DNA of 64,000 nucleotides from Piliocolobus tephrosceles (GCF_002776525.5 NC_045434.1:112677974-112741973), one strand, 5' to 3'; shown: positions 11,432 to 21,952, numbered from the stretch's first letter. The notes: generated by a model from the letters alone, not told the origin. Translations and numbers: made by a program.

Positions 11432-11719
11432 GGCCGGGCACGGTGGCTCAAGTCTGTAATCCCAGCACTTTGGGAGGCCGAGACGGGTGGATCACGAGGT
11501 CAGGAGATGGAGACCATCCTGGCTAACACGGTGAAACCCCGTCTCTACTAAAAAATACAAAAAACTAGCCGGGCGAGGTGGCGGGCGCCTGTAGTCCCAG
11601 CCACTCGGGAGGCTGAGCCAGGAGAATGGCGTAAACCCAGGAGGCGGAGCTTGCAGTGAGCCGAGATCCGGCCACTGCACTCCAGCCTGGGCGACAGAGC
11701 GAGACTCCGTCTCAAAAAA

Positions 11720-11762
<43 letters not shown>

Positions 11763-11764
11763 AG
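11432..11764 (+). mobile_element. Young AluY (Old World monkey type)
   Basis: The near-consensus body carries ACTAGCCGGGCGAGGTGGCG, AATGGCGTAAACCCAGG and GATCCGGCCACTGC. The tail is (AAAT)n, about 11718-11764. The target duplication AAAGGAAGAAGA shows it landed in the tail of the Alu at 11134. Confidence 0.95.
11718..11764 (+). repeat. (AAAT)n microsatellite in Alu tail
   Basis: About eleven AAAT units form the tail of the young Alu. Such tails are commonly length-polymorphic. Confidence 0.95.
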
Positions 11765-12302
11765 GAAGAAGAAAGAGGAATATGCAGTGCCCCATGGCCA
11801 GTTTCCTGCCAAGGGTGAAGGGAAGTGGCATTGTAACAAGAGAATTTTAAAACAATCATAAAATCAATCATAAAAGCTACTAAGAGTCAGTCTATTATTT
11901 ATTATCACCATGTTCCAGCAATTCTAGACGAGGTCAGTGATAACACATCTGGGGACTGGTGAGGGCAATCACTCCCATTGTCCTCCACCTTGGTGTGCCA
12001 TCACCTGGGGGCCACAGCCTCCCACCTATCCGATTCATGCATTCCCTAAAATGCTCTACCCCAGGGCCGAGCCCTCTTTGCCAAAATCATATTACTTTTA
12101 TCTCTGCTCTGGCTGCTGAATGCTCCCCACCCTAGCTCACTAAGATCACCTCTAGCTGGGAGCCCTCAACCCTCTTGGGCTCTTGATGTTCCTTTCATCT
12201 TTACTTCCTGACTGTGCCCACTCCCTGCTCTGTACCTGGCATGGAAACTGGGAAAGTTTCCAGAATCAAAATGGAGTCACTTGTGTTAAAAAACCTTAAC
12301 AA
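11765..12302. other. Single-copy DNA, nothing recognised
   Basis: No repeat, exon or motif supported. Confidence 0.35.
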
Positions 12303-12396
12303 GGCCGGACATCAGGGCTCACGCCTGTAATCCCAGCACTTTGGGATGCCAAGGCGGGTGGATCACCCGAGGTCAGGAGTTCAGGATCAGCCTGGC
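12303..12396 (+). mobile_element. Alu SINE, 5' part (split by retrocopy)
   Basis: GGCCGGACATCAGGGCTCAC up to GATCAGCCTGGC, where the HNRNPA1 retrocopy interrupts it. The Alu resumes at 14457 with the same 12 bases. Confidence 0.93.
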
Positions 12397-14456
12397 TTTC
12401 TGCCCATGGACGCCGTGGAAGAAGCATCCTTCAAGTCTCTCTTCTCCTTGCCGTCATCTCTAAGTCAGAGTCTCCTAAATCGCCCGAACAGCTGAGGAAG
12501 CTCTTCATTGGAAGGTTGAGCTTTGAAACAACCGATGACAGCCTGAGGAGCCATTCTGAGCAATGGGGAACGTTCCCGGACGTGTGGTAATGAGAGATCC
12601 AAACACCAAGCACTTCAGGGCCTTTGGTTCGTCACATATGCCACCGTGGCGGAGGTGGATGCGCCATGAACGCAAGGCCACACAAGGTGGACGGAAGAGT
12701 TGTGGAACCAAAGACAGCTGTCTCAAGAGAAGATTCTCAAAGACCAGGTGCCCACTTAACTGTGAAAAAGATATTTGTTGGTGGCATTAAAGAAGACACA
12801 GAAGAACATCACCTAAGAGATTATTTTGAACAGTCTGGAAAAATTGAAGTGATCGAAATCATGACTGACTGAGGCAGTGGCAAGAAAAGGGGCTTTGCCT
12901 CTGACACCTTTGACGACCACAACTCTGTGGATATGACTGTCATTCAGAAATGCTATACTGTGAATGGCCACAGCTGTGAAGTTAGGAAAACCCTGTCAAA
13001 GCAAGAGATGGTGAGTGCTTCATCCAGCCAGAGGTCGAAGTGGTTCTGGAAACTTTGGTGGTGGTCGTGGAGGTGGTTTCTGTGGGACCTTGGTCATGGA
13101 GGAAACCTCAGTGGTCGTGGCAGCTTTGGTGGCAGCCATCGTGGTGGTGGTGAATGTGGTGGCAGTGGGGATGGCTATAAGGGATTTGGTAATGATAGAA
13201 GCAATTTTGGAGGAGGTGGAAGCTACAATGATTTTGGCAATTACAACAATCAGTCTTCAAATTTTGGACCCGTGAAAGGAGGAAATTGTGGAGACAGAAG
13301 CTCTGGCCCCTATGGCAGTGGAGGCCAATACTTTGCAAAACCGTGAAACCAAGGGGCTATGGAGGTTCCAGCAGCAGCAGTAGCTATGGCAGTGGCAGAA
13401 GATTTTAATTAGGGAACAAGGCTTAGCAGGAGAGGAGAGTCAGAGAAGTGACCAGGGAAGCTACAGGTTACAACAGATTTGTGAACTCAGTCAAGCACAG
13501 TGGTGGCAGGGCCTCGCTGCTACAAAGAAGACATGTTTTAGACAAACACACATATGTATGGGCAAAAACTGGAGGACCCTATTTGTGACTAATTGTACAA
13601 CAGGTTAGTTTCTGTTCTGTGAAAAGTGTAAAGCATTCCAACAAAGGGTTTTAATGTAGTTTTTTTTGCACCCATGCTGTTGATTGCTAAACGTAATAGT
13701 CTGATCGTGGCACTGAATAAATGTCTTTTTTTTTTTTAATGTGCTGTGTAAAGTTAGTATACTCTGAAGCCATCTTGGTAAATTTCTCCAACAGTGTGAA
13801 GTTAGAATTCCTTCAGGGTGATGCCAGGTTGTGTTTGGAATTTATATACAACCTGTTTGGGTGGAGAAGCCATTGTCTTCGGAAACCTTGGTGTAGTTGA
13901 AATGATAGTTACTATTGTGACCTGAAGTTCACTATTAAAAGGGATTATCCAAGCAAAATCATGGACTTATTGGTTATAAAAGTGATTGTTGTTAGGGCCA
14001 GGCGCGGTGGCTCAAGCCTGTAATCCCAGCACTTTGGGAGGCCGAGACGGGTGGATCACGAGGTCAGGAGATCGAGACCATCCTGGCTAACACGGTGAAA
14101 CCCCATCTCTACTAAAAAAATACAAAAAAACTAGCCGGGCGATGTGGCGGGTGCCTGTAGTCCCAGTTACTCAGGAGGCTGAGGCAGGAGAATGGCATAA
14201 ACCTGGGAGGCGGAGCTTGCAGTGACCTGAGATCTGGCCACTGCACTCCAGCCCGGGCTACAGAGCAAGACTCCGTCTCAAAAAATAAAAAAATAAAAAA
14301 TAAAATAAAAGTGATTGTTGGCACATCCTATGCAATATATCTAAATTGAATAATGGTACCAGATAAAATTATAGATGGGAGTGAAGCTTGTGTATCATCC
14401 ATTATCATGTGTAATCAATAAATGATTTAATTCTCTTGAATGAAAAAAAAAAAAAA
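12397..14456 (+). pseudogene. HNRNPA1P: HNRNPA1 processed pseudogene
   Basis: This is an intronless copy of the whole HNRNPA1 mRNA, from the TTTCTGCCC 5' leader through the coding region and long 3' UTR to a terminal A tail (14443-14456). HNRNPA1 is a nuclear RNA-binding protein with two RRMs and a glycine-rich tail. The coding equivalent is about 12456-13408 (final TTT TAA at 13403-13408). It is dead: the start codon reads ATC at 12456-12458; one base is lost near 12581, shifting the frame inside RRM1; and an Arg codon has become TGA at 12870-12872, just after the RRM2 stretch VKKIFVGGIKEDTEEHHLRD. The Gly-rich region is also rearranged near 13085-13100. The target duplication GATCAGCCTGGC (12385-12396 and 14457-14468) shows retrotransposition into an Alu. 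A young Alu splits the 3' UTR at 13996. Identification is from recall of the human mRNA and is very secure. Confidence 0.97.
13996..14310 (+). mobile_element. Young AluY (Old World monkey type) in HNRNPA1 retrocopy
   Basis: The body carries ACTAGCCGGGCGATGTGGCG and GATCTGGCCACTGC and ends in an A/AAAT tail. The target duplication AAAAGTGATTGTTG lies on both sides, within the retrocopy's 3' UTR. Confidence 0.95.
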
Positions 14457-14578
14457 GATCAGCCTGGCCAACATGGTGAAACCTCGTCCACTAAAAATAC
14501 AAAAAAAAAAAAAAAAAAAAAAAAATTAGCGGAGCATGGTGGCCCATGCTTGTAATCCCAGCTACTCAGGAGGCTGAG
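14457..14578 (+). mobile_element. Alu SINE, 3' part (continuation of 12303)
   Basis: The Alu resumes with GATCAGCCTGGC, passes an expanded middle A run (about 14500-14525) and stops at CAGGAGGCTGAG. The rest of the right arm is missing. Confidence 0.92.
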
Positions 14579-14623
14579 AAACTCACTGCAGGGATGGGAG
14601 AGGTGGACAGCACCTCTCCCAGG

Positions 14624-14908
14624 ATTTTTTTCTTTAAGAGACAGAGCCTTGTTCTGTCACCCAGGCTGGAGTGCAGTGGCACCATCATGGCTCACTGCAG
14701 CCTCAATCCCCTGGGCTCAAGCAATCCTCCCATCTCAGCCTCCTGAGTAGCTAGGACTACAGGTGCACACGACCATGCCTGGTTAACTTTTTAATTTTTT
14801 GTAGAGATGTGGGTGTGGGGGTCTCACTATGTTGCCCAGGATGGTCTCAAACTTCTGGTCGCAAGCAATCCTTCTGCCTCCGCCTCGCGAAATGCTGTGT
14901 TTGGATTA
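14624..14908 (-). mobile_element. Alu SINE, old, 5' end missing
   Basis: Inverted AluJ-like copy (TTGTTCTGTCACCCAGGCTG, GCCTCAATCCCCTGGGCTCA). It degenerates after CTCGCGAAATGCTG and lacks the normal GCCGGGCGCGG end. Confidence 0.88.
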
Positions 14909-15182
14909 TTATTATTTTGGTAGAGAAGAGCTACCAGCTAGGCTTAGGGAACGCCTGCACCCCGGGACGTCATCCTGGGATTCCTGTCTTGAGTTGTGTA
15001 AATCTGGGGCAACAATGAGTAAACTATGAGGTGGGGGAGGTCGAACTTTAGAGGCTTCTGCCCTTGTCTACTGCTGCCTACTTCCTCCTTCACCAGAGCA
15101 CCTGCCATCCCACTCTCAGCAAAGTTCATCTCAAAGAGGCTGAGACAAGCTGAATCCACAAAGGAAATCTCAATTGTAAGAA
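14909..15182. other. Single-copy DNA, nothing recognised
   Basis: No supported feature. Confidence 0.35.
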
Positions 15183-15380
15183 TCAACAAACTTTTTCTGT
15201 GAAGGCCAGAGAGTAAATATTGTAGGCTTTGCAGGGCATGCGGGCCACATCACAACTACTCAACTCTACGATGCAGCGAAAGTAGCCGTAGACAATATAT
15301 GAGGGGAGCCATGTTTCAATAAAACTTTATTTATACAAACAGACAGTTTTCAGATTTAGCCCACAGGGTGCAGTTTGCCG
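15183..15380 (+). mobile_element. hAT-type nonautonomous DNA transposon
   Basis: AGAGTAAATATTGTAGGCTT, CACAACTACTCAACTCT, AGCCGTAGACAATATATGAG, CAATAAAACTTTATTTATA and GCAGTTTGCCGA follow the order of a common mammalian MITE whose ends read AAACTTTTTCTGT and GTTTGCCGA. I cannot give the subfamily name with certainty. Confidence 0.7.
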
Positions 15381-15804
15381 ATTTCCACTCCAATGGGACA
15401 TTTCAGCTGCTGTGGCCCACCACAGAGCACCATACAGAGAAGTTTGTACCAAGACTCTGCCCTCGAGCCCCTTCTAATCTACACGTTTATGAAAGATGAA
15501 TATGTATAGGACAGGGGAACATGTAAAAATATTCTTTCATATCATCACAGCTATTCCATTCACTCCTAGAGGGTTTGCCCCGCACTCGCTGTGTGCCAGG
15601 CACTGTGCTTGGCCCGCGGGAAGGTAGAGATGAAGCTCCCACGCTGCCCCGGGAGTGCCCCACTCCCTCTGCAGCTGTGTGAACAAGGCTCTGGCCTTCT
15701 CTCCAGGAATACCAAAGGGAACACGGAGACCAGAGGGCAAAGGAAGAACTGCAAGAAGGGAGCGCCTGAATCACCCGCACACCTGCCGTCCTCAGCCCTC
15801 CAGT
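15381..15804. other. Single-copy DNA, nothing recognised
   Basis: Overlapping open frames occur on both strands (15487-15818), but none has a recognisable domain. Confidence 0.35.
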
Positions 15805-15960
15805 GTGACTTTGGATGAGTTACGAACTCTAAATCTCATCTTCTCCTCCTACTTGAAGAAACAGTGCTTATCCCCAAGAATTGTTACAAAGCTTAAAGGA
15901 CACATTTGCAAAGCACAGCGCCTGACACATGTTAGATGCTTACTAAATGATACTTTTCTT
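15805..15960 (+). mobile_element. MIR SINE fragment
   Basis: GTGACTTTGGATGAGTTACG, CTCATCTTCTCCTCCTACTT and CAGCGCCTGACACATGTTAG with TGCTTACTAAATGAT follow MIR order. Confidence 0.65.
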
Positions 15961-15998
15961 TCCTTATCTATGAAAGAAAAAAAATATACTTCCCAATG

Positions 15999-16124
15999 GG
16001 GCCGTGCAAGATGGATCACACCTATAATCCCAGCTTTTGGGAGGCCAGGGTGGAAGGACCACTTGAACCTAGGAGTTCAAGAGCAGCCTAAGCAGCATAG
16101 CAAGACCCTGTCTCAAAAAAAAAA
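15999..16124 (+). mobile_element. Alu left-arm monomer
   Basis: A single diverged left arm ending in an A run. It is followed by a self-complementary A/T tract (about 16115-16165). Confidence 0.8.
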
Positions 16125-16254
16125 TTTTTTTTTAATTTAAAAATAATTTTTAAAAAAATTTTTAAACTTTCTGATGAACACTACTCCTGACCATTCCATG
16201 CAATTCTGAGTAATGTTATTCCCTCTAGGGCAAGAATAAAGCACCCCAAAATGC

Positions 16255-16470
16255 CAAAATTCATTCATTTATTCATTCATTCATGTATTCATCCTACAAA
16301 TATATAATTCACACCTACTATGTAAGTAGACACCCTCCAAAAAGCCTGGAGGTCTGTCCTCTGAGTTTACAACATAATAGAGTGATAAACTAAAAAAAAA
16401 ATAAAAATAGACAAGTTAATAATTACAAAAATGGTAATTGTTTTGAAGGAAGCGTGCAGGGAAAGATTTG
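16255..16470 (+). mobile_element. Ancient LINE-type 3' repeat
   Basis: It belongs to the same family as 3501-3690: CATTCATTTATTCATTCATT, CACACCTACTATGTAAGTAG, TTTACAACATAATAG and ATAAAAATAGACAAG. The exact family is not settled. Confidence 0.5.
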
Positions 16471-16504
16471 TATGTACATGTGCGCATGTGTACATACATA
16501 CACA

Positions 16505-16872
16505 CGTGTAATGTGCTGCACAACGTACGTACCACACTCAGATCAAGGTATCAGACATTCCCACCACCCCAGCAAAGTCCCTCATGCCATTCTCAGGCAT
16601 TAACCCTACCAGAGACAACTACTGCTCTAAATTCCGTGATCACCAGTGAATTTTGTCTGTGGCTGAACTTCGTGGTAATGGAATTACACTGTGTGCAGTC
16701 TTGTGTGCCCGGCTTCTTTCAGTCAACGTTATGTTTATGAGGTTCATTGGTTCATTCTGTTTGTGGAACAGTAGTTCATTCTTTTTTATTACTGTCTATA
16801 CCATAATGTATCTATTCTCCTATTGATGAGCATTTGGCTTGCCTCCACTTTTTGGTTATTAAAAATAGAGCT
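16505..16872 (-). mobile_element. L1M fragment (3' ORF2/UTR region)
   Basis: Read on the minus strand this matches old L1 3' sequence. Plus-strand landmarks are GTGCCCGGCTTCTTTCAGTC, AGTAGTTCATTCTTTTTTAT and CTCCTATTGATGAGCATTTG. Confidence 0.7.
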
Positions 16873-16875
16873 ATT

Positions 16876-16983
16876 GGCCGGGGTCGGTGACTCATGCCTC
16901 TAATCCCAGCACTTTAGGAGCCCAAAGTGGGTGGGTGCCCTGAGGTCGGGAGTTCAAGTCCAGCCTGGCCAACATGGTGAAAC
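16876..16983 (+). mobile_element. Alu left-arm fragment, left half of a foldback
   Basis: GGCCGGGGTCGGTGACTCAT to AACATGGTGAAAC, then an abrupt switch to an inverted Alu. Confidence 0.92.
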
Positions 16984-17255
16984 GCCTCTGTCGCTCAGGC
17001 TGGAGTGCAGTGGCGCGATCTTGACTCACTGCAACCTCACCTCCTGGATTCAAGCGATTCTCCTGCCTCAGTCTCCCCAAGTAGCTGGGACTACAGGCAT
17101 GTGCCACCACGACCAGCTAAATTTTTTTGTATTTTTAGTACAGACGAGGTTTCACCATGTTGGCCAGGCTGGTCTTGAACTCTTGACGTCAGGTGATCCA
17201 CCTGCCTTGGTTTCCCAAAGCGCTGGGATTACAGGCGTGAGCCCCGTGCCCGGCC
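16984..17255 (-). mobile_element. Alu SINE without tail, right half of a foldback
   Basis: Inverted Alu from CTCTGTCGCTCAGGCTGG to GCCCCGTGCCCGGCC. The T tail and the first bases of its right-arm end are missing at the junction with 16876-16983. Confidence 0.93.
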
Positions 17256-17654
17256 AAAAATGTTTTTTCATTTCCATTTATCCAACAATTCCTGCTGTTT
17301 TGCATACCTGCCACTAAATGTCTTCCCCTTTCCTGTTCTCTACTTCTTTTGTGGGACCCACTTGAAGCCTCCCTTGTGGACTGTGACTCTTTCCTGCCAC
17401 CAGGTGGCAGACTTTGCCTGCTCTGCCACCTCTCCTGCCCTTAGCAAAACTGCTCTGGGTCGGTGGGAGATGGAGGTGGACAAGCTGATGGAGTCCTGTG
17501 TCTTTTCTGAAGTCCTGCTTGGCAATCAATTGCTTCCTTTCCTTTTTGGTCCTCATGGTCAGCACAATGCTTTGGGCAGAGTCAGCATTCAATAACAAGC
17601 AAAGCAGACACAGTTTTGATTTGTAAGCTAAAGTTCTAGAGGCCTATTGCAGAA
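17256..17654. other. Single-copy DNA, nothing recognised
   Basis: An open frame at 17260-17595 (plus) has no recognisable domain. Nothing else seen. Confidence 0.35.
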
Positions 17655-17762
17655 CAACGTGTGTCTATGTAACATGACTGAACCGTACTCCCAAAAGTGG
17701 TTATGATGGTAAATGTCATGTTACATTTTTGCAGCACAATTAAAAGTAAAAACTAAAAAGTA
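17655..17762 (+). mobile_element. L1M 3' end fragment
   Basis: AGTGGTTATGATGGTAAATG, TCATGTTACATTTTTGCAGC and ACAATTAAAAGTAAAAAC resemble the terminal 3' UTR of old L1M elements. Confidence 0.5.
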
Positions 17763-18069
17763 GGCCAGGCGCGGTGGCTCATGCCTGTAATCCCAGCACT
17801 TTGGGAGGCCGAGGTGGGCAGATCACCTGAGGTTGGGAGTTCGAGACCAGCCTGACCAACATGGAGAAACCCCGTCTCTACTAAAAATACAAAAATTAGC
17901 TGAACGTGGTGGCGTGTGCCTGTAATCCCAGCTACTCAGGAGGCTGAGGCAGGAGAATCGCTTGAACCTGGGAGGTGGAGGTTGCAGTGAGCTGAGATCG
18001 CACCATCGCACTCCAGCCTGGGCAACAAGAGCGAAACGGCGTCTCAATAAATAAATAAATAAATAAATC
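17763..18069 (+). mobile_element. Alu SINE, full length, (AAAT)n tail
   Basis: GGCCAGGCGCGGTGG start, both arms, and a tail of (AAAT)n at 18046-18069. Confidence 0.95.
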
Positions 18070-18203
18070 AGTCAGTCAGGCCTTTCTTTACCCAACCCCA
18101 ACCCCAAGGTGGCACTCATCATCATGTCCTTATACCTCCTCTGTCATCATTGCTATCAAAAATAATAACAATAATACACAATTTAAAAGCAAAGTAGATT
18201 AAT

Positions 18204-18509
18204 GGACTAGGCACGGAGGCTCATGCCTCTAATTCCAGCTCTTTGGGAGGCCAAGGCAAGTGGATCACCCGAGGTCAGGAGTTCGAGAGCAGCCTGGCCA
18301 ACATGGTGAAACCCCATCTCTGCTAAAAATACAAAAATTAACCAGGCATGGTGGCCCGCACCTATAATCCCAGCTACTTGGGAGGCTGAGGCAGGAGAAT
18401 CTCCTGAACCCAGGAGGCGGAGGTTGCAGTGAGCTGAGATCGTACCATTGCACTACAGCCTGGGCAACAGACCGAGGCTCGTCTCAAATAAATAAATAAA
18501 TAAATAAAT
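18204..18509 (+). mobile_element. Alu SINE, full length, (AAAT)n tail
   Basis: GGACTAGGCACGGAGG start. The diverged target duplication is GCAAAGTAGATTAAT upstream and GCAGAGTAGATGAAT downstream. The tail is (AAAT)n at 18486-18509. Confidence 0.95.
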
Positions 18510-18924
18510 GCAGAGTAGATGAATGAAGGCAAAGCCTCTCTTTGTGCAGTTTCTCTACGAGAATGTCCACTCTCCAAATGCTCTGTGATCTGTTTGCAGA
18601 ACGTGACAGTTTACAACAATAAAGGCATAAGAGGTTACAGCTGTGGCCTTCCTCACATAGCAAGGGGGAGCTAGGGCCCACATAAATATTCAAACCAAGG
18701 AGCACAGCAATGGGTGCCCTAATAGTGGGATGGGGGAGGCTGAGAACTGGGTGAGCACTGGGTGAGGTCGTCCCAGGGGGCACTCCTGCCACTGCTGGGT
18801 CCGACCCAGGAAAGCAGCCCCTGCTGTGGGCCCCTGAGAAGGCTGCCAGGAGGCCGAGCTGCCCATGACAGCTCCCTCGCCTGCGAACACACACACATGC
18901 CTGGAGACGGATCTGGCAAGGCCA
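18510..18924. other. Single-copy DNA, nothing recognised
   Basis: This moderately GC-rich stretch lies within long minus-strand open frames (18484-19197), but no domain is recognisable and one frame runs into the Alu tail. Confidence 0.35.
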
Positions 18925-19065
18925 CCTCTGAAGATGAGCAAACTGAGGCCCAGAGAGGTGAAGGAATATTGCCAGGACCACACTGTGAGGGAGACCAGAA
19001 ACCGCGCGGGATCCCAGGTCTTCCGAGGGGCAGCCCAGTGCCCCATGCACCACACCTTGTGCATT
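18925..19065 (-). mobile_element. MIR SINE fragment
   Basis: GATGAGCAAACTGAGGCCCA, GAGAGGTGAAGGAATATTGC and CAGGACCACACTGTGAGG are the reverse-complement MIR core. Confidence 0.75.
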
Positions 19066-19289
19066 TAAGGAAGGAAGCTGGCAAAAACAATGGGTGGAAA
19101 TCAATTTCTGACCACTTAGAAAGTGGAAATCCTTAGCAAAGATAAGTTGATAAGATGTATCAGTTGGGTTTAATTCTGTAAAAAGTTGTACATTCAAAAT
19201 GTATGTAAAAGGAAAGACACAAATTTGGAAAACAAGGCAGGTGGAGGCAAAACAAAAATATTGATAATAATCAGTGAAGAGAACAGCAC

Positions 19290-19432
19290 CATGCTGGCCC
19301 AGTGACTCACGGCTATAACCGAAGCAATCTGGGAGGCTGAGAAGGGCAGATCACTTGAATCTAGGAGTTCAAGGCCAGCCTGGGCAACATAGAGAGACCA
19401 CCCCTATCTCTTCAAAAAATAAAAACAGCTGG
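19290..19432 (+). mobile_element. Outer Alu, left arm (split by inner Alu)
   Basis: GGCCCAGTGACTCACGG through the A-rich linker. It shares the target duplication AAGAGAACAGCAC (19277-19289) with the right arm at 19730-19902 (19903-19915), so the two pieces are one Alu. Confidence 0.9.
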
Positions 19433-19729
19433 GGCCAGGTGCAGTGGCTCACACCGGTAATCCCAGCACTTTGGGAGGCAGAGGTGGGCAGATCACTTGA
19501 GGTCAGGAGTTCAAGACCAGCCTGGCCAACATGGTGAAATCCCCCCACTAAAAATATAAAAATTAGCCAGGTGTGGTGGTGTGTGCCTGTAATCTCAGCT
19601 ACTTGGGAGACTGAGGCAGGAGAATGGCTTGAACCTGGGAGGCAGAGGTTGCAGTGAGCCAGGATCGTACCACTGCACTGCAGCCTGGGTGAGAGTGAGA
19701 CTCTGTCTCAAAAAAAAAAAAAAAAAAAA
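19433..19729 (+). mobile_element. Inner Alu inserted in another Alu's linker
   Basis: Full-length Alu (GGCCAGGTGCAGTGG start, A tail 19710-19729) placed exactly in the middle A-rich linker of the outer Alu. Confidence 0.93.
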
Positions 19730-19902
19730 TGTAGCCAGATGTGGTGGTGCACACCTGTGGTCCCAGCTACTCCAGACGCTGAGGTTGAGGTGGGAGGATC
19801 ACTTGACCCCAGGAAGTAGAGGCTGCAGTAAGCCGAGATTGCACCATTGCACTCCAGCCTGGGTGAGAGTGAGACCTCTTAAAAAAAAAAGAAAAGAGTA
19901 CT
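19730..19902 (+). mobile_element. Outer Alu, right arm
   Basis: GTAGCCAGATGTGGTGGTGC through CTCCAGCCTGGGTGAGAG and an A tail. It is closed by AAGAGAACAGCAC at 19903-19915. Confidence 0.9.
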
Positions 19903-19924
19903 AAGAGAACAGCACTGAAAGATG

Positions 19925-20118
19925 TTAGAGACTTGGATGCAGTCAGCCTCAATGTGTCACTTACTAGCTACATGACATTAGGGAAGGTACGGAACTTTCT
20001 GAACTTCAGTTAGTCACTGGTAAACAAAAATAATAATTGCACAATACAGCATGAGGAAGTTAATGCAGTTAACACAGTATCTGGTACCTCATATGAGCTC
20101 AATAGATGTTGAGTGCAT
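19925..20118 (+). mobile_element. MIR SINE
   Basis: GTCACTTACTAGCTACATGA, CATTAGGGAAGGTACGGAAC, AGTATCTGGTACCTCATATG and AGCTCAATAGATGTTGAG give nearly the whole MIR order. Confidence 0.78.
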
Positions 20119-21369
20119 CTGATTCTATTCGTTGATAAGAATTGATAGCACGTGTCAGAACTGCCCCCAGATTCTATTTGACAAGATAGAATTAATCAAA
20201 AATCCAAGCTTTGCCGAGGTCTAGATAGAAAATTTGCAAACTGCATAGGGCTTCCCTCAAAGAGCAACAAATCACAGAAGCACATGCAGAGCAAGGCCAA
20301 GTGTTTACAGTGCTGAACGCCCTTTCAGTCCTTTTCATCTTCCATAGGCTGCATGATAGTGTGTCTTCCAAGATGCGTGCTCACATCCAAACACTGAGGA
20401 ACTCATTCAAAACGTTAGCTCGACAACATTAGCACGAAGCCTACAAACCCCCGACCCCCGCCAGCCCCACCCCCACCGACATTTCAACCAAACTCCTGTT
20501 CTCCCTTCCTGATTTTCTAACAATGCACAGGCCCTGCCCTCGAGCCACCCACCCACTGCCTCCCCAGCGATGGGCACTCCCAGACAAGACCCAGGCTTTC
20601 CTCCCTGCGGCGCCAGCCTGGGAAACGCAGACAGAGCACGGGCCCTGATGGCCCCTCCGCCGGCTCCCCCAGCCCTTCCCTTCCCTGGCACCAAAACAGA
20701 TGACTTCATCTGAGGGACACAGCTCCTATCAGCCAGCCAGGCCTCCGGAACGGGAGCGGAAGGGAGCATCGAGGCTGGCCTCTGCTCTGGTTACTTTGGC
20801 ACAGGATGGGGCTCTGTGGAGTGTCAGCCACAGCCTTCAAATCACAGGAGCCACAGCCTTGCTCCAGGGTCCCTGCCACTCGGGGCCAGCACTGCCCCTG
20901 CACGTGGCTGTCTCTCCCAGCCTGACCTCCTCCCTCCTCCACACTGCGCTGGAACAGATGACAGAGGAGCCTCCTTTTCTGAGTTCTCGTTCCCCGTCCT
21001 GAGCCCCCAGGCTGCTGACCACAGTCCTTGCATTTGGTCCATGTTGAGAGTCTCAGTGCAGTCCAGTCATTTTTAATCCAGAGCAGGAATTAAAGCCTCA
21101 ATCACCGTCTAGATCCGGGTGCCCATCCTCCTGGTCCTCAGCCCCCTTCCTTGATGGCACCATATGTGACTACGGAGGGGCCCGCAGGGAGTGTGGGGAG
21201 AGGTGCTCAGGCAGACAATGGCCCCAGGGAAACGGCCACATCCTGCCTGGCATGTCACTGCACTGGTGGCTTCACTGTTGGTCTTTTTCCAGCCTGGTCC
21301 AATGCTTTACAAATACCAGTTGCTGCCCTGGACGGAACGGAGCCTGTGCTGTCACCCGTAAGAGGTCAC
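20119..21369. other. Single-copy, GC-rich DNA
   Basis: 20440-21010 is C-rich with several open frames on both strands. None has a recognisable domain and CpG density is only moderate. I cannot support an exon or promoter. Confidence 0.35.
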
Positions 21370-21548
21370 GCACTGGAGTTGGGCTTGGGTTTCCCACAGC
21401 CACGTGAGCTTGCACCAAGTTACCTAACCTCGCTGGACCTCAGGGCCTCATCTGTAAAACAGAGACATAGCTGTTACCGTCTCCACACATTGTTGTAATA
21501 ATTACTACTTTGTGCCCAGTGTGTAGTAAGCACTCAATAAATGCAAGC
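21370..21548 (+). mobile_element. MIR SINE
   Basis: GCACCAAGTTACCTAACCTC, GGGCCTCATCTGTAAAACAG, ATTGTTGTAATAATTACTAC and TAGTAAGCACTCAATAAATG are clear MIR landmarks up to its 3' end. Confidence 0.82.
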
Positions 21549-21652
21549 TTTTTGTTTTGTTCTGTTTTGTTTTAAATAGAGTCAGGGTCTCCCTCTATTG
21601 CCCAGGCTGGAGTGCAGTGGCACGATCATAGCTCACTGCAGCCTTGACCTCC
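21549..21652 (-). mobile_element. Alu fragment (tail and part of right arm)
   Basis: A T-rich tail of (GTTTT)n type, then AGAGTCAGGGTCTCCCTCTA to GCAGCCTTGACCTCC, where it stops abruptly. Confidence 0.85.
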
Positions 21653-21952
21653 ATGAGTTACTTTCATTCCCTGGGTCTGTCTGGTGGTGAGGGTTTCTGT
21701 GATGTATGGTGGCCTTGGTAGGGTAGTCAGCTTAAGCCTGGCTTTCTCAGTTCGACTGCACCACCCTTAGAGTGTACAAGCCGGGGCTCTGTGACCCCCA
21801 GGGCAGCCGCAGACTGCCACGTGCTGGATCATGGGTTTCACATGTCCTTCTCTGTTTCAGCCTGGGATGGGACACATTGCAATTCCTGGTGCCCAGTCAG
21901 ATCAGAATCACTAGATGGAGAAACAGACTTTGTTCAACATCAGAAGAGAACT
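21653..21952. other. Single-copy DNA, nothing recognised
   Basis: No supported feature. Confidence 0.35.

Noticed and set aside
12927..13346. Gly-rich RNA-binding-like open frame
   Set aside because: It is part of the HNRNPA1 processed pseudogene, which has lost its start codon and has a frameshift and a premature stop.
18484..19197. Minus-strand open frame of 237 codons
   Set aside because: It ends in the (AAAT)n tail of an Alu and contains a MIR fragment. Overlapping frames of similar length exist, typical of chance openness in GC-rich DNA.
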